A stretch of DNA of 36,316 bases from RFQD01 sp049314515 (GTDB taxonomy: Bacteria; Actinomycetota; Actinomycetes; Actinomycetales; Microbacteriaceae). Positions 22,570 through 32,207 of this stretch are shown here, in pieces; the first letter of the stretch is position 1; each line of letters begins with the position of its first letter. The position numbers and the translations under genes are program-made. The notes under the pieces were generated by a model, which searched no databases, was not told the origin of the DNA, and worked only from the letters and a program-made list of their open reading frames with translations. The DNA lies in contig JBMOEY010000004.1 of NCBI GenBank assembly GCA_049314515.1, positions 1-36,316 on the forward strand, written 5' to 3'.

Positions 22570-24354
22570 TTATGGTGCGACAAACACGTTTGCTTGAACC
22601 GTGGTAAGTGACGTGTTGGCCTTGATGATCGACGACAGCGACGTTGCCTTGACCTTGGCGATGTCGCCCGCGTCGAGAACGTTCTCGAAATAGAGTCGGT
22701 CCCCGGTGCGCAGGCGAGTGAACTGGTCGGCGATGATCTTCGTGAAGAGTGGTCCGAGAGAACCACCCGACACGTGTGTCTCGGCGAGTCCGCCGACCCA
22801 TGCGTCGATGTTGTTCACTGTGCCATAGGTTGTCCGCAGCTTGGTGGCGAGTGTTGCGTCTGACGTGATTTGGTTGAACGTCGTCACGCGAGGCAGGCCG
22901 TAGGCGGCGCGCATCGTGTTGTAATCGGCGAGGCCATGGTCGCGTCCACGCTGAATGTTCAACGCCGCGAGATCGAGGCCACCAGCACCGGGAGGACCAA
23001 ACAGGAAGTTACGCACGGCGTCAACGACGTACACGTCGACTTCCTGCGCTATCCCTGTGGATTCGGACTTCAGGAAAGGATCGATATCTCCGGAGTGCTG
23101 CGGGAGGGAGGTATCGAACACCGTTGGATTGAAGAACGATGTGGCGAGCTCGAGTGCCCCGGCGGCGACCTCGGTGCCGTCGTCGTTGAGGCGTCCCACC
23201 TCTTCGTCGAGCATGCTGTGTCCGTACCGGTAGGCCGCCGTCGCGAACTCGTTGGCTATGCCGGGGTTGACGTTGGCTTTGTAGCCCGCGTACCGAGGCA
23301 TCGCGTTCGACCCGAGAAGTGCCGGCAGGTACTCGTTGTAAACAATCCACTGCAACTCCGCGATAACGATGCGACGCGTTTTCTGGTACAGCTGTTCGTC
23401 GTCGAGTCGCGGGTTGGCCGCGGCGAGAGCCGTGGCGAGACGGTTGTGCTCGCGCACAAACAGTGTGTGGATCGAAATGAGTCCGGGGTTTTCGTTTGCA
23501 CGAACATCCCCGGCTAAGAACAGCTGCGTGTCGGCAACCTGATGTGCGTCGTTATCGTTTGCAAGTCCCGTTGTGTTGAAAGGCATCATGTTGCCTGCGC
23601 TGGTTTTGAGTAGACCACCCGACATCGTGCGAAGGGCTCTAGCTCGATCGCCGTCAGAACCGTAGACCTGAGATCCGTCGATAAAGCTGGTCACCCAGTT
23701 GTTCTGCTGACGAACCCCGGGGGAGCCCGCGTTGCCGGCGAAGGTCGAGCGAGTGAACGGAATCTTCGCTGTTCCGGTCGACGTGGGGTCGAATTGCGGG
23801 TCACCCTTTGGTACCGCGATGGGTTTTGAGTCGCCCGTCGTCGCGATTGTTCGGGTGATGTCGTGGTCGAGGAACTGACCGAACACGTACACCATGTCGG
23901 TGAGGCGACGATTGTTCGGCATGCTTGACGCCTGCGCGTCAATGGCGTTGGACACCGCGCGTGCGCTCGGTCGAGTTGCACCACCCATCGTGCTCTTGCC
24001 GTCACCGTAGGCTGCCGGGGCTACCCGCAAGAACGCGACCTTGACGGAACCCCAGTCCGTGTGGAGGAGATTGTTTCCGACTCCGTTGAAGGAGTAGCGG
24101 GGTTCCGGGGCCACGGGGTTTGGCTTCGGTGGTGCGACTGGCTTGGGAGCTGCGGGCTGGGATGCCGGGGGCCTGGCCGCAGTTGTGGGCGTCGCGCTGG
24201 GCGTCGCGGCGGCGGCAGGTACTTTTGCTGCCGTGCTCGGGGTTGGACTCGGTGCTGCGGACGCCATGGTTGCGGGCAACACGCTCGCACCGATGGTGAC
24301 GCAACTGGCGATGGCGGTGGCCGCCACCCACTTTTTCTGGAACACACTCAACAT
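22570..24354 (-). CDS. Secreted animal-type haem peroxidase
   Basis: This is a 594-aa exported peroxidase of the An_peroxidase (peroxidase-cyclooxygenase) superfamily, using H2O2 to oxidise halides, pseudohalides or phenolic side chains. Residues 1-34 form a signal peptide (ending ATMASAA), and 35-85 are an Ala/Pro/Thr linker. Key sites are visible by comparison with myeloperoxidase: Asp163-His164 in FGQFLDHD (haem ester and distal His), Arg285 and Glu288 in VRANE (catalytic Arg and second haem ester), REHNRLA, and proximal His379 in YRYGHSML. The position of the Met that forms the extra sulfonium bond in myeloperoxidase is Asn289, so that link is absent. It lacks Ig or LRR domains of its own. 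It stands alone on the minus strand, divergent from the DoxX gene (118-nt gap). Confidence 0.93.
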   Translation of the reverse strand: MLSVFQKKWVAATAIASCVTIGASVLPATMASAAPSPTPSTAAKVPAAAATPSATPTTAARPPASQPAAPKPVAPPKPNPVAPEPRYSFNGVGNNLLHTDWGSVKVAFLRVAPAAYGDGKSTMGGATRPSARAVSNAIDAQASSMPNNRRLTDMVYVFGQFLDHDITRTIATTGDSKPIAVPKGDPQFDPTSTGTAKIPFTRSTFAGNAGSPGVRQQNNWVTSFIDGSQVYGSDGDRARALRTMSGGLLKTSAGNMMPFNTTGLANDNDAHQVADTQLFLAGDVRANENPGLISIHTLFVREHNRLATALAAANPRLDDEQLYQKTRRIVIAELQWIVYNEYLPALLGSNAMPRYAGYKANVNPGIANEFATAAYRYGHSMLDEEVGRLNDDGTEVAAGALELATSFFNPTVFDTSLPQHSGDIDPFLKSESTGIAQEVDVYVVDAVRNFLFGPPGAGGLDLAALNIQRGRDHGLADYNTMRAAYGLPRVTTFNQITSDATLATKLRTTYGTVNNIDAWVGGLAETHVSGGSLGPLFTKIIADQFTRLRTGDRLYFENVLDAGDIAKVKATSLSSIIKANTSLTTVQANVFVAP

Positions 24355-24472
24355 TTTTTGTGCTTTCTCTTGGGGGCAATACTGCCAAACAACTTCGGAT
24401 CGAGTTGAGAGTAGCGACCCAACTTAATCAACCGGCTATGCGAATCATAAGAATTGTCCAAGAATCATCCAC

Positions 24473-24922
24473 ATGAGATTCATGTCACCGAACAGTCCAC
24501 TCGCCGCTCGAATTGCGACCGCCGGGAGAATACTCCTTGGCGTGGCATTGCTTGCGGCCGGGACAGGTCACCTGACCTTCGCCCGGTCGACCTTTCAGGC
24601 TCAAGTTCCCGCATGGGTGCCACTCGATCCCGACGTCGTGGTCGTTGCGTCGGGCATCGTCGAGATACTCCTCGGTGTGGGGTTGATCATCCCGTGGCGT
24701 TTTCACAGACAAATGGGATTGGTGACCGCGCTATTCTTCATCGCCATTTTTCCCGGCAATATCGCGCAATTTGTTGAGCACACCGACGCCTTCGGTCTCA
24801 CGAGCGACATCGCGCGCGGTATCCGGCTCCTGTTCCAACCTGTGTTGGTCCTGTGGGCTCTGTGGTGCACGAGTGCCCTGTCGCTCTTTTCGCGCACGGT
24901 TACTGGGCGGATGAGGAACTAG
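24473..24922 (+). CDS. DoxX-family membrane protein
   Basis: This is a 149-aa integral membrane protein with four hydrophobic segments and the DoxX-like start RILLGVALLAAGTGHLTFAR, then PAWVPLDPDVVVVASGIVEI and LFFIAIFPGNIAQFVEH. The exact role of DoxX proteins varies; some act in membrane-linked redox or oxidative-stress complexes. The ATG at 24473 and a second ATG at 24482 are both plausible. It shares the 24355-24472 intergenic region with the divergent peroxidase gene, and the giant repeat-protein gene follows on the same strand after 144 nt. Confidence 0.8.
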   Translation: MRFMSPNSPLAARIATAGRILLGVALLAAGTGHLTFARSTFQAQVPAWVPLDPDVVVVASGIVEILLGVGLIIPWRFHRQMGLVTALFFIAIFPGNIAQFVEHTDAFGLTSDIARGIRLLFQPVLVLWALWCTSALSLFSRTVTGRMRN

Positions 24923-25009
24923 AGATGTGCGACCCGTCCGTGGGCGCATGGGCTTGCCGGTGACGGCTGCTCGATATAACTCCCCGTCGCAAACTTTCAT
25001 GTTGGGGTT

Positions 25010-25015
25010 TAGGCT
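25010..25015 (+). promoter_or_regulatory. Possible -10 box for the giant repeat-protein gene
   Basis: TAGGCT matches the hexamer seen before several other genes here. With TCGCAA about 17 nt upstream it could form a weak promoter giving a ~45-nt leader containing the AGGGAG ribosome site (25054-25058). Confidence 0.35.
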
Positions 25016-25066
25016 TTGTCAGTCACTCATTTTTCTCGCGAAGAAGCACATTAGGGAGCAATTGCT

Positions 25067-28000
25067 ATGTCACAACGGCTGCATAGCGTGAAACAGCGCA
25101 TTTTGGCCCCCTTGACCCTTCTACTGGTCACCGTGATCACCTTTGGCGTGATCCCTGCGGAATCCGCGCGTGCCGACCAAGTGCAGCCGGCTGCGGTGAG
25201 CATTGCGGGTGACACCGCTGTGGGGTCGTTGTTGACCGCCTCGATTACGGGTGCGTGGGACCCCGTCGATGCCACGACGAGCTTTCAATGGAAACGTGGA
25301 TCCAGTCCGATTTCGGGCGCCACCTCGCCGACGTATAGAACGGTCGTTGATGACGCCGGATTGTCCGTCACTGTCGACGTTACGGCAGAGGCAGCTGGCT
25401 TCGACCCCGTCACGGTCGCAAGTAACGCCATCGCTCCTGTCGGTTCGTTTGAGGAAAAGCCCACCCCGACGGTCTCTGGAACGGCGGCTGTCGGCGGTCT
25501 CCTGACCGCACATACTGGTACCTGGGTTGCGACTCCCAGCAGTTTTGACTATCAGTGGTTGCGCGACAGTGCTGTGATTGGGGGTGCGACGTCTTCGACG
25601 TACTCGGTTGCGGGCGACGATGTTGCTGCTCGACTTTCAGTACGCGTCACCGCAAAACGCACGGGCTTCACTGATGCAAGCGCGACTTCGTCGTCGACTG
25701 ATGTCGTGGTCACGAGCGATTTCTCCAGCGCCGGCTCGGTCTCGATCACGCACAGTGGGTCCGGTGTCGGAGATACACTCACGGCCGCGCCCTCTGGTTG
25801 GGCTCCCACACCCGACTCCTATACCTACCAATGGCTGCGCGACGGGGCTGCCATCTCTGGTGCAACAGGGTCTACCTACGACATTGCCGATGTTGACCGC
25901 GGGTTTGGACTCACGGTTCGAGCCACGGCAGTTAAGTCGGGCTACAATTCATCCTTGAGCGTTTCGTCGGCCGTTGATGTCGCGCGGGGATCCTTTGCAG
26001 TGGATGCTCGACCCGAGATTTCTGATTCAAATTCGGGCACTCAATTCGCAGTCGGTCATGCGATCACTACTTCTACGGGAACTTTTTCGCCGACCCCGAC
26101 GAGTTTTGGTTATCAGTGGAACCGAAACGGCAGCCCGATTGGCGGCGCGACGTTGCAGTCCTACACGCTCGTCGCTGCGGACGCAGGGGCATCGATCACG
26201 GTTACGGTAACCGCACGCCACCGCAACTTCGTTGACGAACCGTCGGAGTCGGCGTCCATAACGGGTGTCGGTCAGTTCAGTGCACCGGCGAGACCCACGA
26301 TTTCGGGTTCGCGAATTGTGGACCACACGCTCACGGCGAACGTCACCGGGGTCAGCCCGGACCCAACGACATTGGCCTATGCCTGGTACCGCGACGGTGA
26401 CGTTGTTTCCGGTGCGACGAGTCAAACATTTGATTTGACGGGCGCTGACCTTAACCACTTTTTCAAGGTTCGGGTCACTGCCTCTCGAGCAGGTTACGAG
26501 TCGGTGACGATTGAATCCGATGCGACCGGTCTCGTCGGCAGCACGTGGTTCACCGCGACGGGAACTGCGTCGATCGATGATAGTTCACTACAACTCGGCG
26601 ACGTTCTCTCGGTAACGAACAGCGGATGGACGCCCGATCCGGACTCCTACACCTATCGCTGGCTGCGCAACGGCACACCGATTGGTGGAGCAACGGAGGA
26701 GACGTACACCATTGTGGAGGCAGACCTCGGCACAGTGATTCGTGTGCGGGTCACTCCAGTGCGAACCGGTTACTCCACCTCTGAACCGAGTGTGTTGTCG
26801 CAAACAAAGACGATTTCGCTGGCGGACTTTGTCACCACGGGCGTTCCGGTGATATCCGGTTCGGCGATCATCCCCAACAGCCTCAGCGTTTCTTCGGCGG
26901 GCGTTTACGCTCCAGACCCCACGTCGACTCAGATTCAGTGGTTGCGAAATGGCATCTCAATCGCGGGAGCGACGACCGACACCTATTCACTCGCTGCTGC
27001 AGACTCAGGAAAAAACATCACCGCGCGGGTGACCGCGATTCGTTCGGGTTACAACAATTCGACACTGACCTCCGACGTGACAGCAGTGAGCGTCGCATCG
27101 CGATTCACGGTCTCGCCGAATCCGGTCATCGATGGACTCCCTCAAGTTGGACGCACACTGACCGCGAGGCCGGGCGCGTGGACGCCGGAGCCTTCCAGTT
27201 ACACCTACCAGTGGTTGCGAAATGGCAACGTGATTCCAGGTCGCACGTCGAGTACGTATGACGTTGTTGCGGCAGATCTCACCGCGACGATTTCTGTTGT
27301 GGTTCAACCTGTTCTCGATAATTACATCCCACTTGCACGCACGAGTCGGTCGACAATTGCTGTTTACCCGGCAACCTTCGGACCTTCCCGTCCGGTTCCC
27401 ACGATTACCGGCACGCAGATAGTTGGGCAGTCGCTCACTGCTGATCTCGCCGGATGGTCGCCGACGCCGACGTCGGTTTCGTATCAGTGGTTGCGCAACG
27501 GTGCCGCCATCTCCGGTGCAACCTCAGCGACGTATGTTGTGACGAGTGAGGATCTTGGCAATCGCGTCTCGGTTGCCGCCACCCCCGCTAGAGCGGGCTA
27601 CACCTCGGTCTCGGCGACGAGTCTCGAGACGGGCCTCATCGCGCCGGGCGAGTTTTCTGCCACGTCCGCTCCCACCATCTCGGGAACCGTGACGCAAGGA
27701 AGCACTCTCACCGCCAGTGTCGACAGTTGGACCCCATCAGCAACACCGACTTACGTTTGGAAGCGTGGTGGCGTCGAGATTAGCGGCGCGACGCAAAGCA
27801 CCTATCAGGTGAGCGCGGCCGACGCTGGCAATCGATTAACGGTTTCTGTCACTGGGATGAGGGCGGGTTACAGCCCCGTCACGTTAACAAGTGATCCCAC
27901 GGCTGAAGTCCCTCGACGGTCATTTAGCAATACGACCAACCCGGTCATTCTGGGTGACGCTCGTGTCGGGAACACTATTTATGTGACCGATGGCAGCCCC

Positions 28001-31000
28001 TCGCCGCTGCCGGGTAGCGTCAGTTATCAGTGGATTCGTGACGGTGTCGATATCCCCGGCGAGACAAATTCCCAGTACATTCCCGTTGCCGACGACCTCT
28101 ATCACGACATAACGGTCACTCGAACGTACTCACTTCTCGGGTACGCATCGTGGTCGGGCACCAGTGAGGAATCGGTGACCGTCGCCCAGGGAAACATCAA
28201 CCTCGTTTCCGCGCCCGTCATCTCGGGTACCCCTCGAGTCGGACGCACTCTCACGGCGAACTTCGGGACGTGGGACATCGATGTCGATTCCTACACCTAC
28301 CAGTGGTTCCGTGACGGCACCCCCGTCGGTTCTGCCCAGACCATTCTCGAGGCCGACGCCTCTGCAATCAGTTATGCGCTGACGTCGCTCGACGTCGGTG
28401 CCATTATCACGTTCGGCGTGATTGCGACCAAAGACGGGTATGCCGACGAGCAAGCCAGTTCCGCGGACACAGCTCCGATCGGACTCTCCGCGTTCAACTC
28501 GAGACCCGTCCCGACCATCACCGGCGTCGCAAAAGTTACCTCCACGTTGACGGCCGTCACGGGTTCGTGGTCGCCCAACCCGTCGTCGTACACGTTCCAG
28601 TGGACGCGAGACGGTGTCAATATCGACGCCGCCACATCGCAAACTTATGTGCTCGCGCCACAAGATGCCGGACGACTCATCCGGGTTGTTGTGAACGGCG
28701 TTCGTGCCGGTTACGAAGGTCAGTCGACCACAAGTTTGCCCACTGCGTCGATCGCCAATACGGTCTTTACGGCGACTCCGGTTCCCACAATTTCCGGCAC
28801 GGTGCGTGTTGGTGCAACAGTGACCGCGGTAACGAGCGCCTGGACTCCGGCTGCGACGACGAGCACGTTTGTGTGGAAGCGAAACGGCACCATTATTCCT
28901 GGTGCGGTAACGGCCACGTATGAGATCGTCGCGGCCGACCTAGGCACCACGCTCACGGTAGTGCAGACAGGTTCGGCGATTGGTTACACGGCGACGCCGA
29001 TGACGAGTGCGGCAACCGTTGCCGTAGCCAAGGGGGTCTTTGCCACCCAGCCCACGCCCACGCTGACGGGTCGCGCCAAGATCGGGTCAACGCTGACGGC
29101 GAGCTCTGCGGCCTGGCAACCGGCGTCGTCATCGCTGGCGTACCAATGGCAACGGGCGGGTGTCAACATTACGGGCGCGACCGGAACCACCTATGTGGTT
29201 CAACCGGTCGATGCCGGTTCTCGAATCTCCGTCACGGTTACCGCAAACCGCACCGCGTATGACTCTGTGACGAAGACGAGTGCATCGAGCGCCGTTGTTG
29301 ACTATCTTTCGTTCGCCGACTCGGTACTTCCCACGATTTCGGGTACCGAAAAGGTTGAGAGCACACTCACCGCGTCGAGCGGGGAGTGGTCGCCCACGCC
29401 GACCACCTTCACCTATCAGTGGAAGCGTACGGTTGGTTCCGAAACAACGAACATCGACGGCGCGACCGGCCCAACGTACGTTCTTGCTGGTGCGGATGCG
29501 GGGGCCACCATCTCCGTTGCGGTCACCGGTGTCAAACTGGGGTATTCCTCTGTGACGCACACAAGTGACGTCACTGGGGTTATCGCCAACGGCACGCTGT
29601 CCGCTAATCCCACGCCCACCCTCAGTGGTGTCCCTCAGGTCGGTGTCGCGTATCTGGCGACCGCAGGATCGTGGGGCCCGCTGCCGGTTCAACTTGCCTA
29701 TCAGTGGTTGCGTGACGACGAGGAAATCTCGGGGGCGACCTCTGCGACGTACATCCCCATCGCCGCCGACGTTGACGCAAGACTGTCCGTTCGCGCTACC
29801 GGATCCAAGTTGGGTTACGACACGGTCGTCCGCACGAGCGCGAAATCGAGTGCCGTTGTGCTTGGCTTTTTCAGCGCACCGACGCCGACGATTGCCGGAA
29901 CACCCAAGGTCGGAGTGACACTCACTGCCACACCCGGTGTCTGGAGTCCCGTGCCGAGTCCTGCACGAACATTCCAGTGGAAGAGAACTCTGTCTGGTAC
30001 GACAACGAATATTTCGGGAGCGACGGAGCTCACATACACCCCTGTTGCGGCCGACGTGGGGGCGACATTGTCGTTCACGGTTGCGGGCGGGCTGGACGGT
30101 TACGTCACGTTGGCAAAGTCGAGCCTTCCGACCGTTGCCGTCGCCCGGGGTACGTTCAGTTCCCAGCCAACGCCGGCTGTTTCTGGACCCACCACTCCCT
30201 CACGCGTCGGTCAACAGCTGACGGTTTCGGTTGGCCGGTGGACCCCCCTCGAAACGTCGGTCTCGTATCAGTGGAAGCGCGACGGGGTGCCCATTTCGGG
30301 CGCAACAGCAGACACGTATGACACGCAAGCAGCCGACCTGAATAAGTCGCTCACGGTTACGGCAACCGCCACGTTGGCGGGATACGTCGATGGAGTGACA
30401 ACAAGTGCTGCCCGAGTCATTAGTGCGGGCATCTTTAGTGCCACGGTCACCCCGGTCGTCTCAGGTACGACGGCGGTGAACTCGACGCTGACCGCAACTC
30501 CGGGCGTTTGGGCTCCGGTCGCAACATTTGCCTACCAGTGGAAGAGAGCCGGCACAGATATCGCTGGCGCAACAGGATCCACCTACGTGCTGCGACCCGA
30601 AGATGCCGACAAGAAGTTGACCGTCGTCGTGACGGGATCACGTCCGGGATACTCGAGCGTGAGCGTCCCGAGTTCTCAAACGGCCACGGTCGACAGAATT
30701 GTGTTCACGGCAACGCCAGAACCTACCCTCTCGGGTACGGCCGCTGTCGGTCAGACATTGACGGCCACGCCGGGCACATGGCTGCCATCATCGGGCGCCT
30801 CACCTGTGGTGTTGACTTACCGCTGGGAAAAAGACGGCAATCCGATTTCGGGCGCCACCGCATCCACGTATGTCATCACGGCTGCGGATGAGGGTTCCAA
30901 GATACGTGTCTATGTCACGGGAACGAAACTGGGCTACGTCACTGCGGAGCAACCCAGCGCCGAGACCAACGCTGTGGTCAAGGGCACTCTGGCAACGACA

Positions 31001-32131
31001 CCGAAGCCAACCATTACCGGCAACGCTCAAGTGGGTGTGCAACTGACGGCCGTTCCTGGTGTGTGGCAGCCGTCGGTGACGGCATCGCCCATCACGTTTG
31101 ACTATCAGTGGAAACGTGATGGAAGCAATATCTCAAGTGCCACGTCGGCGACGTACACGCCCGTTCCGGCCGATGTGGGTAAAGCGATTAGCGTGTCTGT
31201 GACGGGCAAGAAAGCCGGGTACACGTCGGTGACCCAAACCAGCGATCCGCTGACACGACTCGTGACGGTTGCCGGAACATTCTCGACGGTTCCGAGACCG
31301 ACCATCACCGGCACCGCGAAGGTGGGTGTGGAACTCACCGCGGTCCCAGGGAGCTGGGTTCCGAGTGCCGGATCCCTGGCCTATCAATGGAAACGCACCA
31401 CGGGTGCCACGACAACGAACATTTCGGGTGCCACCGTGTCAACGTACACACCGACTGCTGACGACGCCGGCAAAATCATCACGGTCGTTGTGACGGCGAC
31501 GACAACGGGCTACGCCACAACCGCGAGCGCCCCGAGCATTGGTACGGCGGCGGTCGCACTGGGTACGTTCTCGACGCCGTCGACGCTTCCCGAGATTTCG
31601 GGAACCGTGCGAGTCGGCGAGACACTCACGGCGACGAGTGGGTCAGCGTGGCCCGGCAGTGTGAGCCTGGCTTATCAATGGAACCGAAACGGTGCCCGGA
31701 TTGCCGCAGCGACGTCGAGCACGTATCGACTGGTCTCGGCGGATTCCGGCGCTCGAATCACCGTCACCGTTACGGGCTCCGTTGCCGGCTACGCCGGAAA
31801 GTCCATCACGAGTGGCCAGACGGTCGCGGTTGCCGCCACTTCACCGGGCGCACCGACAGCTCTGGCCACGTCGGGCGTGACGGCGACGTCGCTCGTGTTG
31901 CGCTGGACCGCACCCGGAGACAACGGGGGATCCGCCATCACGGACTACAAGGTCGAGTACTCCTCCGATGGAGGCACGAACTGGGTAGTTGTGACGCACC
32001 CGGTTTCGACAGCCGTTTCTCTCACAGTCTCTGGCTTGATAACGAGAACCGACTACAAGGTTCGCGTGTCAACCAAGAATGCCGTGGGATTCTCGTCGCC
32101 GTCGACGGTGCTGTCGGTCACCACTCTGTGA
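25067..32131 (+). CDS. Giant secreted Ig-like repeat protein with C-terminal fibronectin III domain
   Basis: This 2354-aa extracellular protein is probably fibrous or adhesive. A signal peptide (about residues 1-36, hydrophobic core LAPLTLLLVTVITFGVIP, end ESARADQ) is followed by 24 tandem repeats of about 90 aa. Each repeat has the pattern P-TISGT-x-VG-LTA ... W-P ... YQW-R-G-ISGAT-STY ... D-G-ITV-VT ... GY-S. Residues from about 2259 form one fibronectin type III domain (GAPTALATSG ... LRWTAPGDNGGSAITDYKVE ... TDYKVRVSTKNAVG). I see no cysteine, no LPXTG sorting motif and no membrane anchor, so attachment, if any, must be non-covalent or by another route. The ATG has an AGGGAG ribosome site nine bases upstream. 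Adhesin, matrix fibre or scaffold are all possible; no enzymatic domain is visible. Confidence 0.9.
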   Translation: MSQRLHSVKQRILAPLTLLLVTVITFGVIPAESARADQVQPAAVSIAGDTAVGSLLTASITGAWDPVDATTSFQWKRGSSPISGATSPTYRTVVDDAGLSVTVDVTAEAAGFDPVTVASNAIAPVGSFEEKPTPTVSGTAAVGGLLTAHTGTWVATPSSFDYQWLRDSAVIGGATSSTYSVAGDDVAARLSVRVTAKRTGFTDASATSSSTDVVVTSDFSSAGSVSITHSGSGVGDTLTAAPSGWAPTPDSYTYQWLRDGAAISGATGSTYDIADVDRGFGLTVRATAVKSGYNSSLSVSSAVDVARGSFAVDARPEISDSNSGTQFAVGHAITTSTGTFSPTPTSFGYQWNRNGSPIGGATLQSYTLVAADAGASITVTVTARHRNFVDEPSESASITGVGQFSAPARPTISGSRIVDHTLTANVTGVSPDPTTLAYAWYRDGDVVSGATSQTFDLTGADLNHFFKVRVTASRAGYESVTIESDATGLVGSTWFTATGTASIDDSSLQLGDVLSVTNSGWTPDPDSYTYRWLRNGTPIGGATEETYTIVEADLGTVIRVRVTPVRTGYSTSEPSVLSQTKTISLADFVTTGVPVISGSAIIPNSLSVSSAGVYAPDPTSTQIQWLRNGISIAGATTDTYSLAAADSGKNITARVTAIRSGYNNSTLTSDVTAVSVASRFTVSPNPVIDGLPQVGRTLTARPGAWTPEPSSYTYQWLRNGNVIPGRTSSTYDVVAADLTATISVVVQPVLDNYIPLARTSRSTIAVYPATFGPSRPVPTITGTQIVGQSLTADLAGWSPTPTSVSYQWLRNGAAISGATSATYVVTSEDLGNRVSVAATPARAGYTSVSATSLETGLIAPGEFSATSAPTISGTVTQGSTLTASVDSWTPSATPTYVWKRGGVEISGATQSTYQVSAADAGNRLTVSVTGMRAGYSPVTLTSDPTAEVPRRSFSNTTNPVILGDARVGNTIYVTDGSPSPLPGSVSYQWIRDGVDIPGETNSQYIPVADDLYHDITVTRTYSLLGYASWSGTSEESVTVAQGNINLVSAPVISGTPRVGRTLTANFGTWDIDVDSYTYQWFRDGTPVGSAQTILEADASAISYALTSLDVGAIITFGVIATKDGYADEQASSADTAPIGLSAFNSRPVPTITGVAKVTSTLTAVTGSWSPNPSSYTFQWTRDGVNIDAATSQTYVLAPQDAGRLIRVVVNGVRAGYEGQSTTSLPTASIANTVFTATPVPTISGTVRVGATVTAVTSAWTPAATTSTFVWKRNGTIIPGAVTATYEIVAADLGTTLTVVQTGSAIGYTATPMTSAATVAVAKGVFATQPTPTLTGRAKIGSTLTASSAAWQPASSSLAYQWQRAGVNITGATGTTYVVQPVDAGSRISVTVTANRTAYDSVTKTSASSAVVDYLSFADSVLPTISGTEKVESTLTASSGEWSPTPTTFTYQWKRTVGSETTNIDGATGPTYVLAGADAGATISVAVTGVKLGYSSVTHTSDVTGVIANGTLSANPTPTLSGVPQVGVAYLATAGSWGPLPVQLAYQWLRDDEEISGATSATYIPIAADVDARLSVRATGSKLGYDTVVRTSAKSSAVVLGFFSAPTPTIAGTPKVGVTLTATPGVWSPVPSPARTFQWKRTLSGTTTNISGATELTYTPVAADVGATLSFTVAGGLDGYVTLAKSSLPTVAVARGTFSSQPTPAVSGPTTPSRVGQQLTVSVGRWTPLETSVSYQWKRDGVPISGATADTYDTQAADLNKSLTVTATATLAGYVDGVTTSAARVISAGIFSATVTPVVSGTTAVNSTLTATPGVWAPVATFAYQWKRAGTDIAGATGSTYVLRPEDADKKLTVVVTGSRPGYSSVSVPSSQTATVDRIVFTATPEPTLSGTAAVGQTLTATPGTWLPSSGASPVVLTYRWEKDGNPISGATASTYVITAADEGSKIRVYVTGTKLGYVTAEQPSAETNAVVKGTLATTPKPTITGNAQVGVQLTAVPGVWQPSVTASPITFDYQWKRDGSNISSATSATYTPVPADVGKAISVSVTGKKAGYTSVTQTSDPLTRLVTVAGTFSTVPRPTITGTAKVGVELTAVPGSWVPSAGSLAYQWKRTTGATTTNISGATVSTYTPTADDAGKIITVVVTATTTGYATTASAPSIGTAAVALGTFSTPSTLPEISGTVRVGETLTATSGSAWPGSVSLAYQWNRNGARIAAATSSTYRLVSADSGARITVTVTGSVAGYAGKSITSGQTVAVAATSPGAPTALATSGVTATSLVLRWTAPGDNGGSAITDYKVEYSSDGGTNWVVVTHPVSTAVSLTVSGLITRTDYKVRVSTKNAVGFSSPSTVLSVTTL
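25190..31840 (+). repeat. 24 tandem Ig-like coding repeats (~90 codons each)
   Basis: Counted by the central aromatic-x-Trp motif (YQW, FQW, YRW, YVW, YAW, IQW, FVW) there are 24 units. Early units favour WLR after the aromatic pair and later ones (from about unit 13) favour WKR. Units 16, 18 and 23 carry a longer, Thr-rich turn with TTTNISGAT-like or TTNIDGAT sequence. Units are diverged at DNA level, so this is an old amplification, with no sign of recent identical copies. Confidence 0.85.
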
Positions 32132-32207
32132 TTCCGTCAATCTAGCGAGAATGACCGTGCCCCTAAAGTAGAACCGGGTGAAACACCCGCTGACGGAGGA
32201 GTGTCCT

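Noticed and set aside
25190..31840. Regularly spaced repeats considered as CRISPR or DNA satellite
   Set aside because: They are ~270-bp protein-coding units diverged at DNA level; no short identical repeats with unique spacers.
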